35,247 nt of DNA, taken from contig CAILKW010000277.1 in assembly GCA_903834845.1 (NCBI GenBank), positions 1 through 35,247 of the forward strand, in the 5' to 3' direction. This document shows positions 1-8,461 of this stretch, piece by piece. Below the pieces are notes generated by a model, which was not told where the DNA came from, did not search any database, and saw nothing but the letters and a program-made list of their open reading frames with translations. Origin of the DNA: an uncultured Bacteroidia bacterium. GTDB lineage: Bacteria > Bacteroidota > Bacteroidia > Bacteroidales > Prolixibacteraceae. The translations under genes were made by a program, and so were the position numbers. Position 1 is the first letter of the stretch. The number at the start of each line of letters is the position of its first letter.

Positions 1-1710
1 CCAAAGTTGCCAGAGAGGAACTTTGTCCCAAGCCCATGTTCCTACAAACAACAGCTTATTACCAACCGCTGTCGCCAGTAACCAACCACCTTGCATAAGT
101 CCCTGAAAACGCGTAGGTGCAACTTTCGATACAAACGAAAGACCCATAGGACTCAGGCATAATTCTGCAATAGTAAGAATTAGATAACTACTCATCAACC
201 AATATGGAGTTACACGTGATGAATCAGGTACAGGCTGACCTGCAAGCTGGAAAGGAGAAATAAGATCTATTGAACTTACTAATATCACTGCAAAGCCTAT
301 AGAGGCAATAATCATCCCGTAACCAATCTTTCGCGGAGTTGACGGCTCTTTTCCTTTTTTATTCAGCCAATTAAAGAAACCCATAACTGCAAAAGTCAAA
401 GCAACAATAAATAATGGATTGAACGACTGGAATATCTCAGGAGAAATAGCATTTTGTGCTTCTCCCTTACTATAAAAATAGTACGATAAAGCTCCACCTG
501 CAACAGTAAGAACCGCTCCTACATTTCTGAATGTTACAGAATTATTCCTTCCCATAAGCAAGACCACACCGGCAATTGCCCCAATAACTGCATGTATGGG
601 ATAAAACCCAAAGAACAGACTTGTAAGTGCGTCAACTGTTTTGAAGGTATAATCGCGGGCAAACAAAGTTAAGGTTAGTCCGTTTTGATGGAAAGACATC
701 CAAAAGAAAATCACAACGAGAAATACTAAAAGTAAAGCTGTAATTCTTGGCCGCTCTTCCTTAGTGGCTATTTGCAACATCCAGCTTACAAAGCCAATAA
801 AAAGCCCGAATGCAAAAGCAAGATCAATGTTTCTGTTGGTAAGGAAATAGATACCTGTCCCGACAGCAAACGCAATAACAAGAGCAAAAAGTCCTTTTAA
901 CGATCCGCCTGTATTTATTTGTGAATCAACAGCTTTTGCAGATTTTTCCTTGTTAGGCAACAACTTGTTAAATACTAGATATACTATAAGCGAAACAATT
1001 AAAGCACCAGCAGCAATTCCAAAAGCATAATTGTAGCCGCGCGAAAAAACATCAATATAGTTTTGTGCAAAGGCAGCCAAATCGGTAACATTGCCATTCA
1101 AACTGGCTTTATCAGCAAGCGTTTGTAATTCTATATTATCTTTTAATGTTCCATTTATATATTGATGACATAAGGCTGGCAAACTACCGTCATGGATAAA
1201 ACCATTCACGTTAAGCCACCAGTTACGAATACCTGTTGCAGCAAAAGGGGCATAAAAAGCTCCGATATTAATTCCCATATAAAAAATCATAAAGGCAGAA
1301 TCGCGATATTTTGAATATTTTGGATCATCATACAATTGACCCACTACTGCCTGAAGATTTCCTTTAAACAGACCGTTTCCAAATGCTATTATAAACAATC
1401 CGGCAATGGTAATAGAAAGTGATAAGCCCGGAACTGCCAACAGGATATATCCGGAAAACATGATAATCTGACCGAATAAAATCACTGTTTTATACTTTTT
1501 AGTATAATCTGCCAACATTCCTCCTACTAAAGCAAGAGCATAAATAGCAAAATAAAACCAACTATAAATACTGCCGGCTTTTTCGGCTGATAGTCCATAT
1601 TTGGCTTGAAGAAATAATACTAATATAGCCATCATTGTGTAAAACCCGAACCTTTCGCCCATGTTTGCAAAAAAAGCTACTATAAGCCCTTTGGGATGTT
1701 CTTTAAGCAT
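1..1710 (-). CDS. POT/PTR2-family peptide MFS transporter (3' end cut by window edge)
   Basis: Inner-membrane major facilitator, most likely importing di- or tripeptides with protons. I translated the minus strand from the ATG at 1708-1710. The frame stays open for 570 codons to position 1, so the C-terminus is missing. The N-terminus reads MLKEHPKGLIVAFFANMGER followed by FGFY, the place of the POT signature ExxERFxYYG, but the first Glu is Asn here. Further POT landmarks are GNGLFKGNLQ in the early helices, SFHQNGLTLTLFARDYT in the middle, and AELCLSPMGLSFVSKVAPTR near the left edge. Membrane segments run throughout, with a polar loop of about 60 residues around codons 165-225. It is transcribed divergently from nnr, with a TAnnTTTG box about 40 nt upstream. 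Family assignment is firm. The substrate is inferred from the family, and the changed motif leaves the proton coupling uncertain. Confidence 0.9.
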   Translation of the reverse strand, partial: MLKEHPKGLIVAFFANMGERFGFYTMMAILVLFLQAKYGLSAEKAGSIYSWFYFAIYALALVGGMLADYTKKYKTVILFGQIIMFSGYILLAVPGLSLSITIAGLFIIAFGNGLFKGNLQAVVGQLYDDPKYSKYRDSAFMIFYMGINIGAFYAPFAATGIRNWWLNVNGFIHDGSLPALCHQYINGTLKDNIELQTLADKASLNGNVTDLAAFAQNYIDVFSRGYNYAFGIAAGALIVSLIVYLVFNKLLPNKEKSAKAVDSQINTGGSLKGLFALVIAFAVGTGIYFLTNRNIDLAFAFGLFIGFVSWMLQIATKEERPRITALLLVFLVVIFFWMSFHQNGLTLTLFARDYTFKTVDALTSLFFGFYPIHAVIGAIAGVVLLMGRNNSVTFRNVGAVLTVAGGALSYYFYSKGEAQNAISPEIFQSFNPLFIVALTFAVMGFFNWLNKKGKEPSTPRKIGYGMIIASIGFAVILVSSIDLISPFQLAGQPVPDSSRVTPYWLMSSYLILTIAELCLSPMGLSFVSKVAPTRFQGLMQGGWLLATAVGNKLLFVGTWAWDKVPLWQLW

Positions 1711-1750
1711 AATCTTTGTGTTAAGGAGTTAAAAAAAAATTTATTTGCAG

Positions 1751-1758
1751 CAAATATA
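1751..1758 (-). promoter_or_regulatory. Bacteroidota -7 box for the POT transporter gene
   Basis: On the minus strand these bases read TATATTTG, a full match to the TAnnTTTG consensus of the Bacteroidota housekeeping sigma factor. Transcription would begin about 7 nt downstream, giving a leader of roughly 35 nt before the ATG at 1710. I see no clear -33 TTTG element. Confidence 0.45.
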
Positions 1759-1798
1759 TAGAACTTTTTCGGTGTTATAATATTTTGAAATTTCTTCT

Positions 1799-1806
1799 TA
1801 CATTTG
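1799..1806 (+). promoter_or_regulatory. Bacteroidota -7 box for nnr
   Basis: TACATTTG matches TAnnTTTG. The predicted start of transcription lies near 1812, about 16 nt before the ATG at 1828. The upstream in-frame TTG at 1804 lies inside this box, which argues for 1828 as the translation start. Confidence 0.5.
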
Positions 1807-1827
1807 AAAATAGTAAAATATAAAAGA

Positions 1828-3375
1828 ATGAAGATTTTTACAACTGCACAAGTTTCAAAACTCGATGAGTACACCACAATAAATGAGCCTATTAGAGCTA
1901 TTGACCTAATGGAACGTGCTTCGCTGAAATTTGCCGACTGGGTAACAACCCGCTTTGATTCGAGCCAAAGAATTGCCGTTTTTGCCGGTTATGGCAACAA
2001 TGGAGGCGATGCTTTAGCGATTTCCAGACTTCTGGCCGAAAAAAACTTTACAGTTGAAGTCTTTATTCTTAATTCATTTAGGAAGTTTACGAATTGTTTA
2101 TTAATCAATCTTGAGCGGTTAAAAGCACAGGCTGTTAAAACTAATTATTTGAATAATGATGATCATCTTCCAATTTTATCAGATTATGATTTGATAATTG
2201 ATGGTCTATTTGGCACTGGTTTAACCCGTCCGCTCACCCTTTTTCCTGCCATGCTTGTCCAACACATTAATCAATCAGGCATTCCAGTCATCTCAATTGA
2301 TATTCCATCGGGATTAATGGGAGAGGATAATCGGAAAAACGATCCGGAAGCAATTATACACGCCTCATACACATTAACGTTCCAATTTCCAAAACTAAGC
2401 TTCTTTTTCAAAGAAAATGAGCCTTTCACTGGAAAATGGGAAGTCCTCCCTATCGGATTACATCCCTCTGCAATTGACAAAACCGAAACCCCCTGGAACT
2501 TATCTGATCTAAAAACTATTGCTCGTATACTGAAGCCACGGGGAAATTTCACCCACAAAGGAAATTATGGTCATGCACTTTTGGTTGCAGGTAGTTATGG
2601 TAAAATGGGTGCTGCTGTTCTTGCGACAAAAGGATGCCTAAGATCTGGCGTAGGATTGCTTTCTGTTCATATTCCGCATTCCGGAAATCAAATTATGCAA
2701 ATCTCTGTACCAGAAGCAATGGTTTATGTGGATGTCTCAGAAAATCTTATTTCGTTCGTTCCTTTACTATCAAATTATAAAGCAATTGGAGTTGGGCCAG
2801 GCATTGGGAAAGCTGACCAAACCGTGTATGCACTGCGTATGCTCATAGAAAGTTTTCGTGCTCCCATGGTCATTGATGCCGATGCCCTAAACATTCTTGC
2901 AGTACATCCCGAAATAGTTAAACTTATTCCTGAAGGATCAATTCTAACTCCTCATACTATTGAGTTCGAGCGACTCGCAGGCAAAACCGAATCGGAATAC
3001 GAAAGATTACAACTTGCCAGAAATTTTGCACATTACCATAAGATTATTTTAGTTCTCAAAGGGGCATCTACATTAATTGCTTTCCCAAACGGTAATTGCT
3101 GGTTCAATAGTACAGGCAATCCGGGAATGGCAACAGGTGGTAGTGGTGATGTTCTCACAGGAATTCTAACAGGGCTGCTGGCTCAGGGATATTCGCCTCG
3201 TGAATCAGCACTTTTGGGTGTTTATCTTCATGGACTCTCAGGAGATCTGTCAGTGGCAGAGTCATCTCAGGAATCATTAACAGCAGGAGATATAGCGGAT
3301 CAACTTGGTAATGCTTTTGCTTTTATACAAAAAAGCCCTGATTTTGGAAAACCAAAAAAAAGGAATCAATTTTGA
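1828..3375 (+). CDS. nnr: Bifunctional NAD(P)HX epimerase / ADP-dependent NAD(P)HX dehydratase
   Basis: Repairs hydrated NADH and NADPH in the cytoplasm. The N-terminal YjeF domain epimerises the R and S forms, and the C-terminal ribokinase-like domain dehydrates S-NAD(P)HX using ADP. From the ATG at 1828 the protein has 515 residues, the usual length of the fused enzyme. The epimerase half shows GYGNNGGDALA (about 54-64), DGLFGTGL and the IDIPSGL motif (about 157-163). The dehydratase half shows HKGNYGHALLVAGSYGKMGA, VGPGIG, VIDADALN, TPHTIEFERLAG and GNPGMATGGSGDVLTG, the last holding the catalytic Asp near residue 441. I chose 1828 over the TTG at 1804 because MKIFTTAQVSKLD is the normal family N-terminus and the -7 box covers 1804. 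DUF4831 follows after 39 nt, so the two may be cotranscribed. Confidence 0.95.
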   Translation: MKIFTTAQVSKLDEYTTINEPIRAIDLMERASLKFADWVTTRFDSSQRIAVFAGYGNNGGDALAISRLLAEKNFTVEVFILNSFRKFTNCLLINLERLKAQAVKTNYLNNDDHLPILSDYDLIIDGLFGTGLTRPLTLFPAMLVQHINQSGIPVISIDIPSGLMGEDNRKNDPEAIIHASYTLTFQFPKLSFFFKENEPFTGKWEVLPIGLHPSAIDKTETPWNLSDLKTIARILKPRGNFTHKGNYGHALLVAGSYGKMGAAVLATKGCLRSGVGLLSVHIPHSGNQIMQISVPEAMVYVDVSENLISFVPLLSNYKAIGVGPGIGKADQTVYALRMLIESFRAPMVIDADALNILAVHPEIVKLIPEGSILTPHTIEFERLAGKTESEYERLQLARNFAHYHKIILVLKGASTLIAFPNGNCWFNSTGNPGMATGGSGDVLTGILTGLLAQGYSPRESALLGVYLHGLSGDLSVAESSQESLTAGDIADQLGNAFAFIQKSPDFGKPKKRNQF

Positions 3376-3414
3376 AAAATCTGAATATTCAGATAATATT
3401 AACTTTAAACAACA

Positions 3415-4527
3415 ATGATGAAGTCAATCTCAATTTTATTATTTACATCTTTCCTCTTAGTCGGAACTCTTGCAGCACAAAAAAAAGATGAAAAGAAGAA
3501 ATCGTCAAACGAGTTAGTGGTTTTTAACGGTGGAGTAGTTTACGCGCTTCCCCGCACAGGGATTCGTCTGTTTGTGGAGGTTTCTCAAGAGAAATTTTTT
3601 TATGGACCATATTTTGAATATGCACTAAAATATATAGGTGTAAAAAATACTCCCGCATCTGATTCTGAGTTATGGAAAATTACCGACTTGAAAATGGAGA
3701 CTTTCGGGGAGCCCGATCCTAATGAAGTGCACAAAGCGACAGGCGCAATAGCATCAATGCTGAGCCTTTCGGACGACGGAGTACTTATTGGCATAAACAG
3801 TTCTGCAAAAGGCGATGCAGAAAAAACATACTCAACAGTTTTCACTCCTAATATTGATGTTCCTCGTGAAGTTTGGCCTGAAATGTCGATGCACTCTTTT
3901 ATAGTTGGGAAAGACAGTACACGACAGTCGGGAGACAAAACAAAATCAGTAGAAGAAAAAGCCGCCGAAGCAGCCCATGATATTATGAAATTACGTAAAC
4001 GTAAGGCGCTTGCGCTTGCTGCAGATTACGATAAGCTTCCTCCTGACGGAAAAGCATATCAGGTTATGGTGGATGAACTGAATAAAATAATTGGTGATTA
4101 CGAAAGTCTGTTTATTGGAAAGTCGTATAAATCAATTCATAAATATGTTTTCGAAGTTGTTCCTGATGCCAAAGGCAATAAAGCAACTGTTGCATTCAGA
4201 TTCTCAACATCGGCAGGAGTTTTGCCTGAAAGTAATGTTTCCGGAAAACCGATTATGCTTGATATGGAGCCAAATCTTGACCTTGCACGTAAATCAGAAC
4301 AGAAAGATGCCCAGGCTGCTGGCGGGACTTCAACAAATGGATTATTTTACAAAACTCCCGGTCTTGTTGTTGCCCGATTACTCAACGGAAGCGATGTTTT
4401 AGCCCAGGCTCGCTTTCCGATGGCTCAATACGGGGTAACCAATTCCTTGCCTGATGAATTTACAAATGGTGATTATTCGATTGAATTTCACCCAGTTACC
4501 GGAGCAATAAAACGAATAGGAAATTAG
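3415..4527 (+). CDS. DUF4831 family exported protein
   Basis: A 370-residue protein with a signal peptide (MMKSISILLFTSFLLVGTLA, cut after AAQ). A lysine-rich linker follows, then a domain containing VVYALPRTGIRLFVEVSQEK and YGPYFEYALKYIGV. The Y-x-LP...G..YxxYAxxYxG pattern matches the Bacteroidota DUF4831 family. The function of the family is unknown to me. The protein probably sits in the periplasm or at the outer membrane, since it has a signal peptide but no lipobox and no later membrane segment. Residues about 180-225 are charged and helix-prone. It lies 39 nt after nnr and about 110 nt before the MFS gene. Two adjacent ATG codons (3415 and 3418) could both serve as start. The family call is from memory of its conserved N-terminal pattern. 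Confidence 0.75.
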   Translation: MMKSISILLFTSFLLVGTLAAQKKDEKKKSSNELVVFNGGVVYALPRTGIRLFVEVSQEKFFYGPYFEYALKYIGVKNTPASDSELWKITDLKMETFGEPDPNEVHKATGAIASMLSLSDDGVLIGINSSAKGDAEKTYSTVFTPNIDVPREVWPEMSMHSFIVGKDSTRQSGDKTKSVEEKAAEAAHDIMKLRKRKALALAADYDKLPPDGKAYQVMVDELNKIIGDYESLFIGKSYKSIHKYVFEVVPDAKGNKATVAFRFSTSAGVLPESNVSGKPIMLDMEPNLDLARKSEQKDAQAAGGTSTNGLFYKTPGLVVARLLNGSDVLAQARFPMAQYGVTNSLPDEFTNGDYSIEFHPVTGAIKRIGN

Positions 4528-4640
4528 ATTTCAATAATAATCTATTGAGTATCAGTTTATGTTTTTTTTCAATAATAATTTGTCTGTTTTTAACTACATT
4601 GCACCACAAAAATCAATTAGAAATTTTATAATATATATTT

Positions 4641-6209
4641 ATGACTATTGTAATCAATAAAACATCGCGTGACTCTGCTGCAATGCGTTGGTTTGTACTT
4701 ATTTTGATATCAGGATTGACATTTTCAACTTATTGGTTTCAGGATTTTATGTCGGGACTGAAAGGAATTATGGAGTCGGAAATGGGCTTTTCAAGTGAAG
4801 AGTTTGGTAGGATTATCGGGCTTACGACTATTGCAAATATGTTCGGGATGATTCTGGTTGGCGGAATTATTCTTGATAAATGGGGAATACGACTTACCGG
4901 TTATGCATTTGGTATTCTTGCAACCGTTGGAGCAGGTACTACAGCGTTGGCTGCATCAGGCTTTTTCGGCGATGACAAAGGTACAATCCTCACAATGATG
5001 ATTATCGGAAGGATCATGTTCGGATCAGGACTTGAGATTCTTTGTGTATTGGCCACCCGAACAATTGTAAAGTGGTTTAAAGGGTACGAGATGGCTCTGG
5101 CAATGGCGATTAATATCGGATTTGGCAGGTTGGGAACAGCACTCGGAATGGCTTCATCGCTTGATATTGGTGGTGGTCGCTTTTCTCCTGCCGTTACTTT
5201 TGCAGCCACATTAATAGCTCTATCGTTTTTAATGTTTATCATCTATTCTTTCTTTGATGCCAGAATCGATCGTCAGTATAAAGGTGCTCTCGCACCGGGA
5301 AGCGTACCAGTTGATGAAGAAGAGTTTCATTTATCGGATTTTGTCAAATTAATCACGGACAAGTCGTTCATTTATATAACCTTGTTGTGTGTAACTTTTT
5401 ATGCTGCTGTTTTCCCGTTTATTCAGTATGCCCCGGATATGCTAATCAATAAATTCGGATTTACATCGAAATTGCCCGTCGAAGGTTCAGTTATGATTTT
5501 TGGAAGTGAAGCACTGGGGATTGTTGCTGTTTATCTAATACTTTTTGTTTTCGCCCTTGCCTTTTCAATCGTTCCATCACGAATTAAAGATATTACAATT
5601 CGAAGGGTATTTACCTTTACTTTGGTAACTGCTTTTGGTATTATCGTTTATAATTTCTGGGATATTTTACAGGTTTGGCTTCTTAACGGGCCAAAAACAG
5701 CATCATTAATACCACTTGGTACTATCGTATTTACCCCAATATTTGGAAATTTCGTTGATCGGAAAGGAAAAGCTGCCTCTCTAATGATGCTGGGATCTTG
5801 TTTACTCATTTTCGCACATCTATCGCTTTCATTATCCAACAGCATTACTTTAGGATATACAGCACTGGTAAGTTTGGGTATTGCGTTTGCACTGGTACCT
5901 GCTGCAATGTGGCCGTCAGTTGCAAAGATCGTCGCTGAAAAACGGTTGGGAACTGCTTATGCAACCATGTTCACGGTTCAAAATTGGGGTCTGGGTCTCT
6001 TCTTTTGGGGAATTGGGGCGGTTCTTGACTTAACAAATCACGATAATCTGATTGCAATTCGTCAGGGTAAAATGACATACGATTACACTATTCCAATTAT
6101 GATGTTGGTTTTTTGCGGCGTTATTTCGATTTTTTTGGCTGCTATGTTGAAGAAGGCTGACAAAAAACAAGGATATGGACTTGAGTTTCCTTCAAGTTCA
6201 AAACATTAG
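4641..6209 (+). CDS. MFS transporter, MFSD1-like, beside pepD
   Basis: Inner-membrane major facilitator of 522 residues with about 12 membrane segments. The N-terminus contains STYWFQDFMSGLKGIMESEM, then NMFGMILVGGIILDKWGIRL, which has the loop 2-3 G-x-x-x-D-K-W-G-x-R motif of the superfamily. A second such motif, TPIFGNFVDRKGKA, opens the C-terminal half. A long partly charged loop lies near residues 205-235 between the halves. The pattern of two aromatic-rich first helices followed by a paired-substrate loop and DKWGIR resembles eukaryotic MFSD1, reported as a lysosomal dipeptide uniporter. That resemblance is my recollection and was not tested by alignment. The dipeptidase pepD starts 27 nt downstream, so peptide transport is a reasonable guess. 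Substrate and direction remain unknown. Confidence 0.8.
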   Translation: MTIVINKTSRDSAAMRWFVLILISGLTFSTYWFQDFMSGLKGIMESEMGFSSEEFGRIIGLTTIANMFGMILVGGIILDKWGIRLTGYAFGILATVGAGTTALAASGFFGDDKGTILTMMIIGRIMFGSGLEILCVLATRTIVKWFKGYEMALAMAINIGFGRLGTALGMASSLDIGGGRFSPAVTFAATLIALSFLMFIIYSFFDARIDRQYKGALAPGSVPVDEEEFHLSDFVKLITDKSFIYITLLCVTFYAAVFPFIQYAPDMLINKFGFTSKLPVEGSVMIFGSEALGIVAVYLILFVFALAFSIVPSRIKDITIRRVFTFTLVTAFGIIVYNFWDILQVWLLNGPKTASLIPLGTIVFTPIFGNFVDRKGKAASLMMLGSCLLIFAHLSLSLSNSITLGYTALVSLGIAFALVPAAMWPSVAKIVAEKRLGTAYATMFTVQNWGLGLFFWGIGAVLDLTNHDNLIAIRQGKMTYDYTIPIMMLVFCGVISIFLAAMLKKADKKQGYGLEFPSSSKH

Positions 6210-6236
6210 GAGGTTTTACACTTAAATAATATAGTT

Positions 6237-7697
6237 ATGGCTAAGGAAATTATCAACCTTGAACCAAAAGCGGTTTGGGAAAATTTTTATAAACTGACTC
6301 AGATTCCGCGTCCTTCCAAAAAAGAAGAGAAAATTCAGGCATTTATGGTGGATTTCGGTAAAAGTCTGGGACTTATTACTGAAAAAGATAGTGTTGGAAA
6401 TGTACTCATTAGGAAACCTGCCACCCCTGGTTTAGAAAATCGAAAAGGGATTATACTTCAGGGACATCTCGACATGGTTCCGCAAAAAAACAGTGGAACT
6501 GCTCATGATTTTGATAGAGATCCGATAGATGCCTGGATTGATGGCGATTGGGTTCGCGCCAGAGACACAACTCTTGGAGCCGATAACGGAATTGGTGTTG
6601 CAAGTGCTATGGCTGTTATCGCAGCAAAAGATTTAATTCACGGACCTATTGAAGCTATCTTCACATGCGACGAAGAGACAGGAATGACCGGTGCACTTGG
6701 GCTACAGCCCAAGTGGTTGAAAGGCGATATTCTTCTTAATATGGACTCCGAAGAGGAAGGTGAACTTTATGTAGGATGCGCAGGAGGTATCAATGCAAAC
6801 ATAGAATTTGAATACGATGAAGTAATTGTTCCTGACGGTGTAAAACCTTTCAAAATAACCATTTCAGGATTAAAAGGGGGACATTCGGGACTTGATATCA
6901 ATCTTGGAAGGGGTAATGCCAATAAATTGATAATAAGGTTCTTAAAATATGCAACCCGCGAACTTGATATACGTCTTGCAGATATCAGTGGTGGTGGAAT
7001 GCGAAACGCAATTCCACGAGAAGCTTTTGCCATTGTTCTTGTTCCTGAGGAATATTCCGATTTATTAAAGAAGGCAGTAAATCAATACGAATCTATTTTT
7101 AAAAATGAATTAGGCGCAGTTGAACCAACACTCAGTTTTACTATAGAGGAAACGAAAATGCCGAAATCGATCATCGAAGAACGCGTTCAGGACGACCTTA
7201 TAGACTCAGTTTATGCGTGTCCAAATGGAGTGATTAGAATGAGTGACGGGATGGTCGGGATGGTCGAAACATCAACAAATCTATCCACTATTAAATCCCA
7301 AAAGGGGGTAATTTTTGTAAAATGCCTTTTACGCAGTTCTGTTGATTCTGCAAAAGAAGATCTTGTTGAACAAGTAGATAGCGTTTTTGCATTAGGTGGT
7401 TCAATGGTGTCATTCGATGGTGGATACCCTGGATGGAAGCCCGATATGGAATCCCAAATTCTGAAGCAAATGAAAGAAATTTATCAAAACAAATTTGGAA
7501 AAACACCTGCTGTTCTGGGAATACATGCAGGATTGGAATGCGGAATACTTGGGTCGGTTTATCCCAATTGGGATATGATTTCTTTTGGGCCAACTATGCG
7601 TTCTCCTCATTCACCCGATGAACGAGTAAATATCCCTTCTGTACAGAAATTCTGGGATTTTTTGGTCGAGATATTGAAAAACGTTCCTGAAAAATAG
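6237..7697 (+). CDS. pepD: Aminoacyl-histidine dipeptidase (peptidase D, M20 family)
   Basis: Cytoplasmic two-zinc metallopeptidase that splits dipeptides such as Xaa-His. The length of 486 residues is normal for PepD. Zinc and catalytic residues can be seen: H77 and D79 in LQGHLDMVP, the bridging D116 in GADNGIG, the E146-E147 pair in CDEETGMTGA, the following Asp in LNMDSEEEGELYVGCAGG, and the C-terminal His in RSPHSPDERV. The lid domain carries KGGHSGLDINLGRGNA, and the catalytic domain returns with GIHAGLECGIL. It starts 27 nt after the MFS gene with no promoter seen between them, so the two probably form an operon. An AGGAGG at 6208-6213 overlaps the previous stop but is too far from this ATG to be its ribosome site. 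A strong terminator follows at 7723. Confidence 0.95.
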   Translation: MAKEIINLEPKAVWENFYKLTQIPRPSKKEEKIQAFMVDFGKSLGLITEKDSVGNVLIRKPATPGLENRKGIILQGHLDMVPQKNSGTAHDFDRDPIDAWIDGDWVRARDTTLGADNGIGVASAMAVIAAKDLIHGPIEAIFTCDEETGMTGALGLQPKWLKGDILLNMDSEEEGELYVGCAGGINANIEFEYDEVIVPDGVKPFKITISGLKGGHSGLDINLGRGNANKLIIRFLKYATRELDIRLADISGGGMRNAIPREAFAIVLVPEEYSDLLKKAVNQYESIFKNELGAVEPTLSFTIEETKMPKSIIEERVQDDLIDSVYACPNGVIRMSDGMVGMVETSTNLSTIKSQKGVIFVKCLLRSSVDSAKEDLVEQVDSVFALGGSMVSFDGGYPGWKPDMESQILKQMKEIYQNKFGKTPAVLGIHAGLECGILGSVYPNWDMISFGPTMRSPHSPDERVNIPSVQKFWDFLVEILKNVPEK

Positions 7698-7722
7698 TTT
7701 ACCTTATAACATCAAAAAAATC

Positions 7723-7761
7723 AATAAACCCTGAGATTTCTTCAAATTTTCAGGGTTTATT
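7723..7761 (+). terminator. Rho-independent terminator after pepD
   Basis: A perfect 12-bp inverted repeat, AATAAACCCTGA at 7723-7734 and its complement at 7750-7761, encloses a 15-nt loop and is followed by a T-rich tail (TATTTATTTG). It lies 25 nt after the pepD stop. The arm begins with an A-rich stretch, so it could also act on the other strand, but no minus-strand gene ends here. Confidence 0.8.
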
Positions 7762-7850
7762 ATTTATTTGAATAATTTACTGAAATACTTTTTTTGACGC
7801 AAGTCGTACGTCACTTAAAATTGACTTGTAAACCATTCAGAATATTTTCG

Positions 7851-7858
7851 TAACTTTG
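7851..7858 (+). promoter_or_regulatory. -7 box for the cold-shock gene
   Basis: TAACTTTG matches TAnnTTTG. A TTG at 7826-7828, inside the sequence TTGACTTG, lies 22 nt upstream, slightly farther than the usual spacing for a -33 element. Transcription would begin near 7865, leaving an untranslated leader of about 148 nt before the ATG at 8013. Confidence 0.55.
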
Positions 7859-7905
7859 CACAAAGGTAAACATACAAATATCTTTCAAGTATTCCCCAAT
7901 CCCAA

Positions 7906-7926
7906 AGTACTGATCAAATCAGTACT
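7906..7926 (+). promoter_or_regulatory. Perfect hairpin in the leader of the cold-shock gene
   Basis: AGTACTGAT at 7906-7914 and ATCAGTACT at 7918-7926 form a 9-bp perfect stem with a CAA loop. No T run follows, so it is not a standard terminator. It lies about 40 nt into the predicted transcript and about 87 nt before the start codon. Cold-shock mRNAs in other bacteria often have long structured leaders that act as thermosensors. That role here is inference; a DNA-binding palindrome is an alternative. Confidence 0.5.
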
Positions 7927-8012
7927 ATTCGGAAAAGTTGCTGCCTTGAGTATTTTATGCACCCAAACTGTTTAAATAGAATAGTTTAGTCAACATTTTA
8001 AATTAATATTGA

Positions 8013-8459
8013 ATGACAAAATCGCAGGACACTTTTAACAAGAAAGAAAAAGAAAAAAAGCGTTTAAAGAAACGACTTGAAAAGAATCAAAAACGCGAAG
8101 AACGTAAAACAAACTCGGGTAGCGGTGAACTTGAGAACATGTTGGCCTATGTTGATGAAAATGGAAATCTTACCGATACGCCACCTGATCCTTCAAAGAA
8201 AAAGAAAGTCAACGCAAGTAGTATAGAAATAAGCGTTCCCCGAAGAGAAGAGGAAGATGTTGTATCAGTTCGTACTGGCAGAATTGATTTTTTCAACGAT
8301 TCAAAAGGCTATGGTTTCATTAAAGAAAACGACACACAGGAAAAATATTTTGTACACATTAACGGATTGTTAGATTCAGTAAAAGAAGGGGATGTGGTTA
8401 CTTTTGAACTCGAAAGGGGCTTAAAAGGCTTAAATGCGATAAGCGTAAAGAAGGTGTAA
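8013..8459 (+). CDS. Cold-shock domain protein with basic N-terminal extension
   Basis: Single-stranded nucleic-acid-binding protein of 148 residues, likely an RNA chaperone. Residues 1-32 are very rich in Lys, Arg and Glu and probably helical. Residues 38-60 include LENMLAYVDENGNLTDTPPD, a conserved linker in Bacteroidota homologues. The cold-shock domain covers about 86-148 and holds RNP1 (KGYGFI, 98-103) and RNP2 (YFVHI, 112-116). It is about twice as long as the classical 65-70 residue CspA because of the N-terminal extension. It stands alone behind its own promoter and a long leader with a hairpin at 7906-7926. A broken reading frame begins 3 nt after its stop. Assignment to the cold-shock family is firm. 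Whether it responds to cold is not shown by the sequence. Confidence 0.92.
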   Translation: MTKSQDTFNKKEKEKKRLKKRLEKNQKREERKTNSGSGELENMLAYVDENGNLTDTPPDPSKKKKVNASSIEISVPRREEEDVVSVRTGRIDFFNDSKGYGFIKENDTQEKYFVHINGLLDSVKEGDVVTFELERGLKGLNAISVKKV

Positions 8460-8461
8460 AT

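Noticed and set aside
1804-1827. TTG start for nnr eight codons upstream
   Set aside because: The TTG lies inside the TACATTTG -7 box, and MKIFTTAQVSKLD is the normal N-terminus.
6208-6213. AGGAGG as a Shine-Dalgarno site for pepD
   Set aside because: It overlaps the preceding stop codon and is 23 nt from the ATG, too far to act; Bacteroidota rarely depend on such sites.
7291-7610. Overlapping minus-strand frames inside pepD
   Set aside because: They are opposite the conserved catalytic part of pepD and have no recognisable motifs.
7795-7813. TGACG...CGTCA inverted repeat upstream of the cold-shock promoter as an operator
   Set aside because: Only five base pairs per arm; too short to claim in this context.
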